Notes under the pieces: generated by a model
Databases searched by the model: none
What the model was told of the DNA's origin: nothing
Seen by the model: the letters and a program-made list of their open reading frames with translations, nothing else
In this document: positions 8,535-16,930 of the stretch, in pieces
Layout: every line of letters starts with the position of its first letter
How positions within the stretch are numbered: position 1 is the first letter of the stretch
Made by a program: the position numbers and the translations under genes
Assembly: GCF_030683065.1 (NCBI RefSeq)
Contig: NZ_JAUXMX010000064.1
Span: 28,322 to 92,321, forward strand
Direction: 5' to 3'
Length of the DNA: 64,000 nt
Source of the DNA: Pseudomonas sp.
GTDB lineage: Bacteria > Pseudomonadota > Gammaproteobacteria > Pseudomonadales > Pseudomonadaceae

Positions 8535-10583
8535 CTACGCCTGTCCGCCGCTTTCCGGCAAGGTAAAGCCGGAAACAGACTTACGCATCTCGCTGGCCAT
8601 CTTGGCCAGGTTACCAATGCTCTTGGCGGTCGCCGTTGTACCGGACGATGTTTGCGAGGTGATTTCCTGGATCACGTTCATCGTGTTGGAAATGTGCCCC
8701 GCAGAAGAAGCCTGCTGGCGAGCGGCGTTGGAGATGTTCTGAATCAGGGCCGCAAGAGTCTTCGATACCTTCTCGATCTCTTCCAGCGCGACCCCGGCGT
8801 CCTGGGCCAGACGAGCACCGCGCACCACTTCGGAGGTCGTTTGTTCCATTGAGATAACGGCTTCGTTGGTGTCGGTCTGAATCGTCTTAACCAGCGCCTC
8901 GATCTGCTTGGTTGCGGCAGATGAACGTTCTGCCAGGCGCTGTACTTCGTCCGCTACCACGGCGAAGCCGCGACCCGCATCACCGGCCATGGAGGCCTGA
9001 ATCGCGGCGTTCAGTGCGAGGATGTTGGTCTGGTCAGCAATGTCGTTGATCAGGCTGACGATGTCACCGATCTCCTGGGACGACTCACCGAGGCGTTTGA
9101 TCCGCTTGGAGGTGTCCTGGATCTGCTCACGGATGTTATCCATGCCGGTGATAGTGTTGTGTACGACCTCGTTACCCTTGTTGGCGATGGCTACCGAACG
9201 TTCCGCTACCGCGGAGGACTCCGAGGCGTTCGCCGATACCTGGTCGATCGACACGGCCATTTCGTTGATCGCAGCCGATGCACCGGCGATTTCCTGAGCC
9301 TGGTGCTCGGAAGCTTCAGCCAGGTGCATCGCTGTGGCCTGGGTTTCCTGGGCGGCGCCGGCTACCTGCACGGCGGTCAGGTTGATGGTCACTACCAGGT
9401 CGCGCAACTGGTCGATGGAGTAGTTGATGGAGTCGGCGATGGCGCCCGTGAAGTCTTCAGTCACGGTCGCGGCAACAGTCAGGTCACCATCGGCGAGGTC
9501 GGCAATTTCGTCGAGTAGGCGCAGAATCGCCGCTTGGTTACGCTCGTTCTTCTCGGCAGTCTCGGCGAGGCGACGGTTGGTCTCGCGCACCATCACGATG
9601 CCGATCAGAATGATCGAGCCCAGCGCAAGAATGCCCAGTACATAACCGGCCAGGGTGTTGATGGCACGGCCATCTGCCATGTCTTCAAACCCTGTGGCCA
9701 GCTCGGAGGCTTTATCCAGCAAGGTTTGCGAGACGGAGAAAATGCCGTTGGCCGACTCACGCACCTGGAACAGTTCCGGCGAGGTCTCGAGGATCTCGTC
9801 TACCGAACCGGAAACAAACTCGAACAGCTCGGAAATTTCTCCCAGTCGCTCGAGCGCTTCCGCGTCGTTGACCTTGGCAATTTCCATCGCCGTATTGCCT
9901 TCCAGCATCGCGTTCAATACCCGGCCGAACAGGCTGGCATCGCGACCGAACATATCGGCTGCCTGAACCGAGTCTTGGTCGCCGGCCAGTACTTTGTTCA
10001 CCGAACCGAGAATACGTTCAGCCAGCAGCGACTGACGCTGGGCCACTGACACCTGAGCGGCTGGCGCATCGCTTTCCAGCAGGATGTCGACCACTTCTTC
10101 GTACTCGACCTGCAGCTGCGGGATAGTTTCTGCCAAGGTTTCGGCCACTTGGTGAAGCGACAGAACGGTCTGTTCGCTAGCCAGAATGGCGTCGGTGTTC
10201 TGCCGCAGACTGTCCCAATCCTCCTGCACGGCACTCATCTGAGCCTGCACGGACTCTGGCGCAGAGGGCACACCACTCTCCTCGTTGCCGTCAGTCAGGT
10301 AACCCCAGCGATTTTGAAAGTCGTTACGCGCATCACGCAGAAGACCGAAGGCCTCGGCAGTACCCGCAGCCGCTTCGGTGGAGTTCTTCGCGATACGCTG
10401 AGACAGAACGCGCAACTCACCAGCGTGGCCGATGTATTCCGTATCGTAGTTGGATTGCGTGTTGATGTAGGCGAAGTTGGCGAACAACAGCACGATAGAG
10501 ACGATCAGGACGATGAACAGCCCGGCGATCAGCGAACTGCTGCGCGTACTCGCGAATAAATTGCCTGCATTTAGTTTTTTCAT
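8535..10583 (-). CDS. pilJ: PilJ, methyl-accepting chemoreceptor for type IV pili
   Basis: Inner-membrane chemoreceptor that drives the Chp kinase and regulates pilus extension and retraction. The 682-residue protein starts MKKLNAGNLFAS. It has a transmembrane segment near residues 15-38, a periplasmic four-helix sensor region, a second transmembrane segment near 325-345, HAMP-like sequence, and the strongly conserved cytoplasmic MCP hairpin (INDIADQTNILALNAAIQAS). The open frame continues 17 codons upstream, but the internal ATG matches the family start and has AGGA close by. The gene lies between pilI (adaptor) and pilK (methyltransferase). Confidence 0.96.
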   Translation of the reverse strand: MKKLNAGNLFASTRSSSLIAGLFIVLIVSIVLLFANFAYINTQSNYDTEYIGHAGELRVLSQRIAKNSTEAAAGTAEAFGLLRDARNDFQNRWGYLTDGNEESGVPSAPESVQAQMSAVQEDWDSLRQNTDAILASEQTVLSLHQVAETLAETIPQLQVEYEEVVDILLESDAPAAQVSVAQRQSLLAERILGSVNKVLAGDQDSVQAADMFGRDASLFGRVLNAMLEGNTAMEIAKVNDAEALERLGEISELFEFVSGSVDEILETSPELFQVRESANGIFSVSQTLLDKASELATGFEDMADGRAINTLAGYVLGILALGSIILIGIVMVRETNRRLAETAEKNERNQAAILRLLDEIADLADGDLTVAATVTEDFTGAIADSINYSIDQLRDLVVTINLTAVQVAGAAQETQATAMHLAEASEHQAQEIAGASAAINEMAVSIDQVSANASESSAVAERSVAIANKGNEVVHNTITGMDNIREQIQDTSKRIKRLGESSQEIGDIVSLINDIADQTNILALNAAIQASMAGDAGRGFAVVADEVQRLAERSSAATKQIEALVKTIQTDTNEAVISMEQTTSEVVRGARLAQDAGVALEEIEKVSKTLAALIQNISNAARQQASSAGHISNTMNVIQEITSQTSSGTTATAKSIGNLAKMASEMRKSVSGFTLPESGGQA

Positions 10584-10667
10584 TTCCTGGCCCCCGCCTG
10601 GACCGACCGCACTACGGTTCCCACACAACCCCAACAGGCCGACAGAGCCGACCCAACCGAAAAAGCT

Positions 10668-11204
10668 TTATAACGCGACATCGAGAAACCCCTGATGTTG
10701 GGCCAGTGCATGAGGACTGAATACCAACCAGGGTTGCTCACGCTGAAACACGCCATGAATAAACGGCGCGATGGACGCCTCGAGCAGCGGCAGCTGCTCG
10801 GAGAAAGTGTCCACCGGAAAATGCTGCATACCAAACACTTCATCGACCGTCAGGCCCGCGAATACGTCTTGGTGGTCAACCACCAACACACGTCGTTTTT
10901 TGCGCAGTGGCGACAACTCGTTACCGAAGAAACCGCACAGATCCATCACCGGCAGCAGACGACCGCGCACATTGGCTACGCCCTTGACCCAGCTTTTAAC
11001 CCCGGGCAACAAGGTATGCCGAGGCTCATGCAGGACCTCCCCCACCTCACCCATAGGCGCGACGAAAAAGCGCTCACCCATACGAAAACCAATACCGCTC
11101 CAGGTTTGCACGGTGGCTTGCTGCATAGGCAAGCCCGCCGCCAGCAACCTGCAGCGCTGATCGATTTCGAGGAGTATTTGAAAAGGTGTCTGCGCGTCCG
11201 ACAT
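10668..11204 (-). CDS. pilI: PilI, CheW-like adaptor
   Basis: CheW-family coupling protein of 178 residues that links the PilJ receptor to the ChpA kinase. The sequence is a single CheW domain with the typical GVANVRGRLLPVMDL segment, where an arginine-containing turn contacts receptor and kinase. The start MSDAQTPF is the first ATG of the frame and sits in the expected place after pilH. An 84 nt spacer without a recognisable gene separates it from pilJ. Confidence 0.94.
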   Translation of the reverse strand: MSDAQTPFQILLEIDQRCRLLAAGLPMQQATVQTWSGIGFRMGERFFVAPMGEVGEVLHEPRHTLLPGVKSWVKGVANVRGRLLPVMDLCGFFGNELSPLRKKRRVLVVDHQDVFAGLTVDEVFGMQHFPVDTFSEQLPLLEASIAPFIHGVFQREQPWLVFSPHALAQHQGFLDVAL

Positions 11205-11248
11205 GCCAACCGTGGCCTTCTGCTTATTATTTGGTTACTGGCACGCCA

Positions 11249-11614
11249 TCAACCCGCCAAGACGGCATTCAGGGTTTTCAGCAGTGTTGCTTCGTCAACC
11301 GGCTTGGTCAGGTAGTCCTTGGCGCCTTGGCGCTTGCCCCAGACCTTGTCGGTTTCCTGATCCTTGGTGGTAACGATAATCACCGGGATGTGGCTGGTGT
11401 CGGCGTCCTTGGTCAACTGACGGGTTGCCTGAAAGCCGTTAAGGCCCGGCATGACGATGTCCATCAATACCGCATCAGGCTTTTCCTGACGCGCCAGAGC
11501 GACACCGTCCGCGCCATTTTCCGCTTTGAGCACCTGATGGCCATTTTTTTCCAGCATGGCAGTCAGCTTGTACATCTCGGTCGGCGAGTCATCAACAATC
11601 AGAATTCGAGCCAT
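11249..11614 (-). CDS. pilH: PilH, CheY-like response regulator
   Basis: Single-domain receiver of 121 residues (MARILIVDDSP) that accepts phosphate from ChpA. In the characterised system PilH acts antagonistically to PilG, damping cAMP and pilus extension. The acidic pocket (VDDSP), the phospho-acceptor Asp in LMDIVMPG, the conserved Thr/Ser in VTTKD and Lys in TKPVD are all present. The frame opens four codons earlier, but the internal ATG is the family start. Confidence 0.95.
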   Translation of the reverse strand: MARILIVDDSPTEMYKLTAMLEKNGHQVLKAENGADGVALARQEKPDAVLMDIVMPGLNGFQATRQLTKDADTSHIPVIIVTTKDQETDKVWGKRQGAKDYLTKPVDEATLLKTLNAVLAG

Positions 11615-11658
11615 GGTGTTTCCCAATACATGAAAAGGCGTCTACAGCGCTGCAGACG

Positions 11659-12066
11659 TCAGGATGCCTGTTCCACCGGAGTGAAGTTAGGGACATGGGC
11701 CTTGATCGCACCCAGCAACTCTTCCTTGCTGAAAGGCTTGGTCAGGTATTGATCGGAGCCGACGATGCGCCCCTTGGCCTTGTCGAACAGGCCATCCTTG
11801 GAGGACAGCATGATCACCGGGGTGGACTTGAAAGCACTGTTGTTCTTGATCAGGGCGCAGGTTTGATAGCCATCGAGCCGCGGCATCATGATGTCGACAA
11901 AAATAATATTGGGGTGGGTATCGGCGATCTTTGCCAAGGCATCGAAGCCATCAACTGCGGTAATTACCTCGCAACCCACTTTTTTCAGAAGGGTTTCCGC
12001 GGTACGACGAATCGTTTTCGAATCGTCGATCACCATCACCCTCAAACCCTCGGAATGCTGTTCCAT
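11659..12066 (-). CDS. pilG: PilG, CheY-like response regulator
   Basis: First gene of the pil-chp operon: a 135-residue receiver that activates pilus extension and adenylate cyclase when phosphorylated by ChpA. It has the expected VIDDSK acidic pair, the Asp in FVDIMMPRLDG, the Ser in MLSSKDG and the Lys in TKPFS. The short non-receiver tail (HVPNFTPVEQAS) is typical of PilG. The gene is divergent from gshB, so the operon promoter must lie in the gap 12067-12309. Confidence 0.95.
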   Translation of the reverse strand: MEQHSEGLRVMVIDDSKTIRRTAETLLKKVGCEVITAVDGFDALAKIADTHPNIIFVDIMMPRLDGYQTCALIKNNSAFKSTPVIMLSSKDGLFDKAKGRIVGSDQYLTKPFSKEELLGAIKAHVPNFTPVEQAS

Positions 12067-12139
12067 GTTTGCCCTACCATTGCCTCGGTGAGTCGTTATT
12101 TTTCGCTTTCTATCAGTGCGCCTGAGGCCTTACCACCGA

Positions 12140-12153
12140 TGGGTTGTAACCCA
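12140..12153. promoter_or_regulatory. Perfect 14-bp palindrome in the pilG-gshB divergent region
   Basis: TGGGTT-GT-AACCCA forms a perfect dyad in the 243 bp region between the divergent pilG and gshB genes. It could be an operator for either gene or part of a small RNA hairpin. No regulator can be assigned from the sequence, and I see no gene in the rest of this gap. Confidence 0.4.
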
Positions 12154-12309
12154 ATCGCCGGGCCTTTTTAGCACACTCTCCCCATGCAAGCTATAAGCCG
12201 CGAAAGTGCAAGGTTTTTCCTTGACCACCCGCCGCCCCAGCGCCACCCTGACGCCACATGTTCGTCCCGACACCCTCTAAACTGCTGCCTTTCACGGAGA
12301 AATTCCCCC

Positions 12310-13272
12310 ATGAGCGTTCGCCTCGGCATTGTCATGGACCCCATCGCCCAGATCGCCTTTAAAAAGGACAGCTCGCTGGCCATGTTGCTGGCCGCTCAAG
12401 CACGCGGCTGGTCGCTCTTCTATATGGAGCAGAAAGACCTTTACCAGGCCAAGGGCGAAGCACGTGCCCGCCTGTGCCCACTCAACGTATTCAATGACCC
12501 TCAGCGCTGGTACGAATTGGGCGCCGAAGACGACGTCGCGCTGGCCGAACTGGATGTGATCCTGATGCGCAAGGATCCACCCTTCGATAACGAATTCGTC
12601 TATTCCACCTATTTATTGGAACAGGCCGAGCAAGCCGGCGTACTGGTGGTCAACCGCCCGCAGAGCCTGCGCGACTGCAACGAAAAGCTGTTTGCCACCC
12701 AGTTTCCCCTTTGCACACCGCCAACGCTGGTCAGTCGCCGATCCGACATTCTGCGCGAGTTTGCCAAAGAGCAACGTGACATCATTCTCAAACCACTGGA
12801 TGGCATGGGCGGATCTTCGATATTTCGTCATTGCGAGGGCGATCCCAACCTCTCGGTGATCCTCGAGACCCTTACCGCACACGGCACACAGCAAATAATG
12901 GCGCAACGCTACCTGCCAGCCATCCTGGAAGGCGACAAACGCATTCTGATGATCGATGGCGAGCCAGTGCCTTATTGCCTGGCGCGCATCCCGGCGCACG
13001 GCGAAACCCGTGGCAACCTTGCCGCTGGCGGCCGTGGCGAGGCTCGCCCACTGACCGAACGCGACCGCGAGATAGCCGCCGCCGTAGGCCCAACCCTGCG
13101 TGAGAAGGGCCTGCTGTTCGTCGGCCTGGACGTGATCGGCGACTACCTGACCGAAATCAACGTGACCAGCCCAACCTGCATTCGTGAGATAGACGCCGCC
13201 TACGACACCCGCATCGGCGAGCGCCTGATGGATGTCATCGAAAGCAAGCTGCACGCCAAGGCGAAAACTTGA
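12310..13272 (+). CDS. gshB: Glutathione synthetase
   Basis: Cytosolic ATP-grasp ligase that joins gamma-glutamylcysteine and glycine to make glutathione. It has 320 residues from MSVRLGIVMDPIA, the usual GshB start. The ATP-grasp region includes ILKPLDGMGGSSIF, and the metal/substrate site includes EINVTSPTC near the C-terminus. The open frame extends 42 codons upstream, but that part is compositionally unlike GshB. A GGAGA stretch lies about 10 nt before the chosen ATG. It is divergent from pilG and followed by the tonB-like gene. Confidence 0.96.
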   Translation: MSVRLGIVMDPIAQIAFKKDSSLAMLLAAQARGWSLFYMEQKDLYQAKGEARARLCPLNVFNDPQRWYELGAEDDVALAELDVILMRKDPPFDNEFVYSTYLLEQAEQAGVLVVNRPQSLRDCNEKLFATQFPLCTPPTLVSRRSDILREFAKEQRDIILKPLDGMGGSSIFRHCEGDPNLSVILETLTAHGTQQIMAQRYLPAILEGDKRILMIDGEPVPYCLARIPAHGETRGNLAAGGRGEARPLTERDREIAAAVGPTLREKGLLFVGLDVIGDYLTEINVTSPTCIREIDAAYDTRIGERLMDVIESKLHAKAKT

Positions 13273-13282
13273 AGCACGTAGC

Positions 13283-13307
13283 AGCTTCAAGCGTGTCGCT
13301 TGCAGCT
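13283..13307. terminator. Inverted repeat between gshB and tonB
   Basis: AGCTTCAAGC and GCTTGCAGCT form a hairpin with a 5-nt loop and one mismatch, just after the gshB stop codon. It has no T-tract, so it may be a processing site or an intergenic repeat rather than a true terminator. A similar AGCTTCAAG-type stretch occurs again before algH near 14310-14340. Confidence 0.4.
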
Positions 13308-13359
13308 GGCGGCACCAAGCCGTCAGACTGCGCGGCAACTTGAACAGACCCGAAACAGC

Positions 13360-14256
13360 ATGAACACAGCCGCCACCCCACCCGACCTACCCGCCGCGGG
13401 CGTCCGTCCAGCGGATCGGCTGGGTTTCACCCTGTTCCTCGCAGCGGTGCTGCATGCCGCGCTGATTCTCGGTTTGGGCTTTAGCCTGGCCGAGCCCAGC
13501 CAGATCAGCAAAACCCTGGAAATCACTCTATCGAGCTTCAAAAGTGAGGAAAAACCGAAAGAAGCCGACTTTCTTGCCAAGGACAATCAACAGGGTAGCG
13601 GCACCCTGGAACACAAGGCCGCACCGAAAACCACCGAGCAGGCCATGTTTCAGGACACCCAAGTCAAGCGCGTGACGCCGCCCGCCGCGGCGCCGCAACC
13701 GGCGGTTCGCCAGCAAGCACCAAAAGCCGCAGTAGCGACTAGCACCCCGCAACCGCAAAAGACCCAGGTCAAACGCGAAGCAGTCAAACCCACAGTGCAG
13801 GCACCGCCGGCACCGGTATTCGACAGCTCGCAACTTTCTGCAGAAATTGCCAGCCTGGAAGCCGAGCTGGCCAATGACATCCAGCAATATGCCAAACGGC
13901 CGAAAATCCACCGACTGAGTGCCGCCTCGACCATGCGTGACAAGGGCGCCTGGTACAAGGACGAATGGCGCAAGAAGGTTGAGCGGGTTGGCAACCTCAA
14001 CTACCCGGACGACGCACGCCGCCAGCAAATTTACGGCAGCCTGCGCGTGCTGGTATCAATCAACCGTGACGGCACGCTCTACGAAGTGCAGGTCTTGGAA
14101 TCCTCCGGCCAGCCACTCCTTGACCAGGCCGCCTTGCGCATCGTGCGCCTGGCAGCGCCCTACGCGCCGTTCACCGGTGACCTGGCCGATGTCGACCGCC
14201 TGGAAATTATCCGCACCTGGCGCTTCGAGCGCGGCGACCGCTTGTCCAGCAACTGA
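13360..14256 (+). CDS. tonB3: TonB-family energy transducer (TonB3-like)
   Basis: A 298-residue TonB-like protein expected to span the inner membrane and periplasm. It has an N-terminal transmembrane segment near residues 22-42 (FTLFLAAVLHAALILGLGF), a long Ala/Pro/Gln/Lys-rich periplasmic stretch at about 80-165, and a C-terminal TonB domain containing YPDDARRQQIYGSLRVLV. In P. aeruginosa the gene at this position is tonB3, reported to affect twitching motility, which fits its location beside the pil-chp operon. The start at MNTAATPPD is preferred over an upstream in-frame ATG because it gives a normal short cytoplasmic tail. Confidence 0.88.
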   Translation: MNTAATPPDLPAAGVRPADRLGFTLFLAAVLHAALILGLGFSLAEPSQISKTLEITLSSFKSEEKPKEADFLAKDNQQGSGTLEHKAAPKTTEQAMFQDTQVKRVTPPAAAPQPAVRQQAPKAAVATSTPQPQKTQVKREAVKPTVQAPPAPVFDSSQLSAEIASLEAELANDIQQYAKRPKIHRLSAASTMRDKGAWYKDEWRKKVERVGNLNYPDDARRQQIYGSLRVLVSINRDGTLYEVQVLESSGQPLLDQAALRIVRLAAPYAPFTGDLADVDRLEIIRTWRFERGDRLSSN

Positions 14257-14362
14257 AGCAGCACGCAAGAATCAGCTCACCGAAGCCACAGGATCAGGTT
14301 TTTTTCTTGCAGCGTGCAGCGTGACGCTTGAAGCTCTTGGCTCCAGGCCTGAAACTATTCCC

Positions 14363-14932
14363 ATGAAAGACACCAAACCCAGCTACCTCAAGCACCAATT
14401 TCTGATTGCCATGCCGCACATGGCCGATCCGAATTTTGCGCAGACCCTGATCTACCTGATCGAACACAACGAGCAGGGCGCCATGGGTCTGGTGATCAAC
14501 CGCCCGAACGGCCTCAGCCTGGCCGATGTGCTGGAGCAGTTGCGACCTGACGACGAGCCACCGGTACTCTGCCGCAACCTGCTGATTTTTTCCGGCGGCC
14601 CGGTACAGACAGACCGCGGCTTCGTCCTGCACCCGACCGGGCCGCAGTTCCAGGCCACCCTTGAACTCGGCGAGCTGGGCTTGTCCACCTCCCAGGACGC
14701 ATTGTTCGCCATTGCCGACGGCAGCGGACCGGATAAATACCTGATCACCCTCGGCTATGCCGGATGGGATACCGGACAACTGGAAGCCGAGCTGACCGAT
14801 AATGCCTGGCTGACCTGCCCGGCCGACAGCACCATCCTCTTCGACCTGCCCTTCGATCAGCGCCTGAACGCCGCTGCTGCGCGCCTGGGTGTCAACCTCA
14901 GCCTGCTCACCTCGCAAGCCGGGCACGCCTGA
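14363..14932 (+). CDS. algH: YqgE/AlgH family protein (DUF179)
   Basis: A 189-residue conserved cytosolic protein; AlgH was named for an effect on alginate and virulence gene expression in Pseudomonas, but its biochemical role is not settled. The N-terminus LKHQFLIAMPHMADPNF, the GAMGLVINRP segment and the FSGGPVQ motif are characteristic. The stop overlaps the ruvX start (TGATG), so the two are translationally coupled. The open frame upstream of MKDTKPSY runs through tonB in another frame and is not coding for this gene. Confidence 0.95.
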   Translation: MKDTKPSYLKHQFLIAMPHMADPNFAQTLIYLIEHNEQGAMGLVINRPNGLSLADVLEQLRPDDEPPVLCRNLLIFSGGPVQTDRGFVLHPTGPQFQATLELGELGLSTSQDALFAIADGSGPDKYLITLGYAGWDTGQLEAELTDNAWLTCPADSTILFDLPFDQRLNAAAARLGVNLSLLTSQAGHA

Positions 14933-15369
14933 TGAGCGTGAGCAAACCGCTGCGTCTGTTACTGGGCTTCGATTATGGCAGCAAGCAGATCGGCGTTGCG
15001 GTCGGCCAGGTGATCACCGGCCAGGCCCGCGAACTGTGCATCCTCAAGGCGCAAAACGGCGTACCAGACTGGCTGAAGGTCGAAGCATTGATCAAGGAAT
15101 GGCAGCCGGACGCCATCGTCGTCGGCCTGCCGCTGAACATGGACGGCACGAAAAGCGAGATGAGCGACCGCGCGGAAAAATTCGCCCGGCGTCTTAACGG
15201 CCGCTTCAATCTGCCCGTGCACACCCACGACGAACGCCTGACCACCTATGAGGCCAAGGGCCAACGCCTGCAACAGGGACAGACCAGCGGCTACCGCGAG
15301 CGCCCGGTCGATGCCCTGGCCGCCGCACTCTTATTGCAGGGCTGGCTAGAAGAAAATTGCTCGGGCTGA
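14932..15369 (+). CDS. ruvX: RuvX/YqgF, Holliday junction resolvase-like protein
   Basis: A 145-residue RNase H-fold nuclease of the YqgF family, implicated in 16S pre-rRNA processing and proposed as an alternative junction resolvase. Active-site carboxylates are visible in LLGFDYGSKQIGVA near the N-terminus and DERLTT near the middle, with the C-terminal VDALAAALLLQ acidic residue. The start overlaps the algH stop. It sits between algH and pyrR, the usual pseudomonad order. Confidence 0.95.
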   Translation: MSVSKPLRLLLGFDYGSKQIGVAVGQVITGQARELCILKAQNGVPDWLKVEALIKEWQPDAIVVGLPLNMDGTKSEMSDRAEKFARRLNGRFNLPVHTHDERLTTYEAKGQRLQQGQTSGYRERPVDALAAALLLQGWLEENCSG

Positions 15370-15401
15370 CCGCCCGCCGAGTCTGTATCTGGAGTGTTGC
15401 C

Positions 15402-15914
15402 ATGAGCTTACCCAACCCCGCCGAACTGCTGCCGCAAATGGCCGCAGCGCTGGTCAACCACCTCAATCAGCGACAGATCAGCGAACCACGCTTTATCGGC
15501 ATTCGCACAGGTGGCGTGTGGGTCGCGCAAGCGCTGCTCGAAGCCTTGGGCAATTCAGCGCCACTGGGCATCCTCGACGTGTCTTTTTACCGCGATGATT
15601 TCACCCAGAACGGCCTGCACCCGCAAGTACAGCCGTCCGAACTGCCGTTCGAGGTTGAAGGCCAGCATCTGGTCTTGATCGACGACGTATTGATGAGCGG
15701 CCGCACCATCCGCGCCGCGCTCAATGAACTGTTCGACTATGGCCGCCCGGCCAGCGTGACCCTGGTCAGCCTGCTCGACCTGAATGCCCACGAGCTGCCG
15801 ATCCGCCCCGACGTGGTCGGCGCCAGCCTGTCGCTCGCCGCCGATCAGCGGGTAAAACTGTCCGGCCCCACGCCGCTGACCCTCGAACTCCAGACGCTGG
15901 CCAACCGAGAATGA
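15402..15914 (+). CDS. pyrR: PyrR bifunctional regulator / uracil phosphoribosyltransferase
   Basis: A 170-residue type I phosphoribosyltransferase fold with the PRPP-binding motif LVLIDDVLMSGRTIRAAL. In Gram-positives PyrR binds pyr mRNA; in pseudomonads it is linked to pyrimidine control, though the mechanism is less certain. The start MSLPNPAELL has a good GGAG site and gives the family length; 15 extra upstream codons in frame are rejected. The stop overlaps the pyrB start by 4 nt. Confidence 0.94.
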   Translation: MSLPNPAELLPQMAAALVNHLNQRQISEPRFIGIRTGGVWVAQALLEALGNSAPLGILDVSFYRDDFTQNGLHPQVQPSELPFEVEGQHLVLIDDVLMSGRTIRAALNELFDYGRPASVTLVSLLDLNAHELPIRPDVVGASLSLAADQRVKLSGPTPLTLELQTLANRE

Positions 15915-16930
15915 TCGCGATGACTCCCATGGATGCCAAGCGCCCGCTGCAGCTCAACGACCAAGGTCAGCTGCGCCACTTCCTCTCCCTCGACGGCCTG
16001 CCGCGCGAGCTGCTGACGGAAATCCTCGACACCGCCGACTCCTTCCTCGAAGTCGGTGCGCGAGCGGTGAAGAAAGTACCGCTGCTGCGCGGCAAAACCG
16101 TGTGCAACGTGTTCTTCGAGAACTCCACACGCACCCGCACCACCTTCGAGCTGGCAGCCCAACGCCTGTCTGCCGACGTCATCACCCTCAATGTATCGAC
16201 CAGCTCGACCAGCAAGGGCGAAACCCTGTTCGATACCTTGCGCAACCTCGAGGCCATGGCAGCCGACATCTTCGTGGTACGCCATGCCGACTCCGGCGCC
16301 GCGCACTTCATCGCCGAACACGTCTGCCCGAACCTGGCGATCATCAATGGCGGCGATGGCCGCCACGCCCACCCGACCCAGGGCATGCTCGATATGCTGA
16401 CGATTCGTCGGCATAAAGGTGGTTTCGAGAACCTTTCGGTGGCCATCGTCGGCGACATCCTGCACTCGCGGGTGGCGCGCTCGAACATGATCGCGCTGAA
16501 AACCCTGGGTTGCCCGGACATCCGTGTGATCGCACCGAAAACCCTGCTGCCGGTCGGCATCGAGCAGTACGGCGTGACCGTCTACAGCGACATGGCCGCA
16601 GGCCTCAAGGACGTCGACGTGGTGATCATGCTGCGCCTGCAGCGCGAGCGCATGACCGGCGGCCTGCTGCCCAGTGAGGGCGAGTTCTACCGCCTGTTCG
16701 GCCTGACCGAGCAACGTCTGGCCCTGGCCAAGCCGGATGCCCTGGTCATGCACCCAGGGCCGATCAACCGTGGCGTGGAAATCGAGTCGGCAGTGGCCGA
16801 TGGCCCACAATCGGTAATCCTCAACCAGGTCACCTACGGCATTGCCGTGCGCATGGCCGTACTGTCGATGGCCATGAGCGGGCAAAACGCCCAGCGTCAA
16901 ATCAACCAGGAAGCCGAGGAATCCAACTGA
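15911..16930 (+). CDS. pyrB: Aspartate carbamoyltransferase catalytic subunit
   Basis: Transfers the carbamoyl group from carbamoyl phosphate to aspartate, the committed step of pyrimidine synthesis. The 339-residue protein carries the carbamoyl-phosphate signature FENSTRTRTTFELAA, the HPTQGMLDMLT loop and HPGPINRGVE near the C-terminus. Pseudomonas-type ATCase is a dodecamer of PyrB with an inactive dihydroorotase-like PyrC', whose gene follows directly here. ATG codons at residues 4 and 7 are alternative starts; the first is favoured by its 4-nt overlap with the pyrR stop. Confidence 0.96.
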   Translation: MIAMTPMDAKRPLQLNDQGQLRHFLSLDGLPRELLTEILDTADSFLEVGARAVKKVPLLRGKTVCNVFFENSTRTRTTFELAAQRLSADVITLNVSTSSTSKGETLFDTLRNLEAMAADIFVVRHADSGAAHFIAEHVCPNLAIINGGDGRHAHPTQGMLDMLTIRRHKGGFENLSVAIVGDILHSRVARSNMIALKTLGCPDIRVIAPKTLLPVGIEQYGVTVYSDMAAGLKDVDVVIMLRLQRERMTGGLLPSEGEFYRLFGLTEQRLALAKPDALVMHPGPINRGVEIESAVADGPQSVILNQVTYGIAVRMAVLSMAMSGQNAQRQINQEAEESN

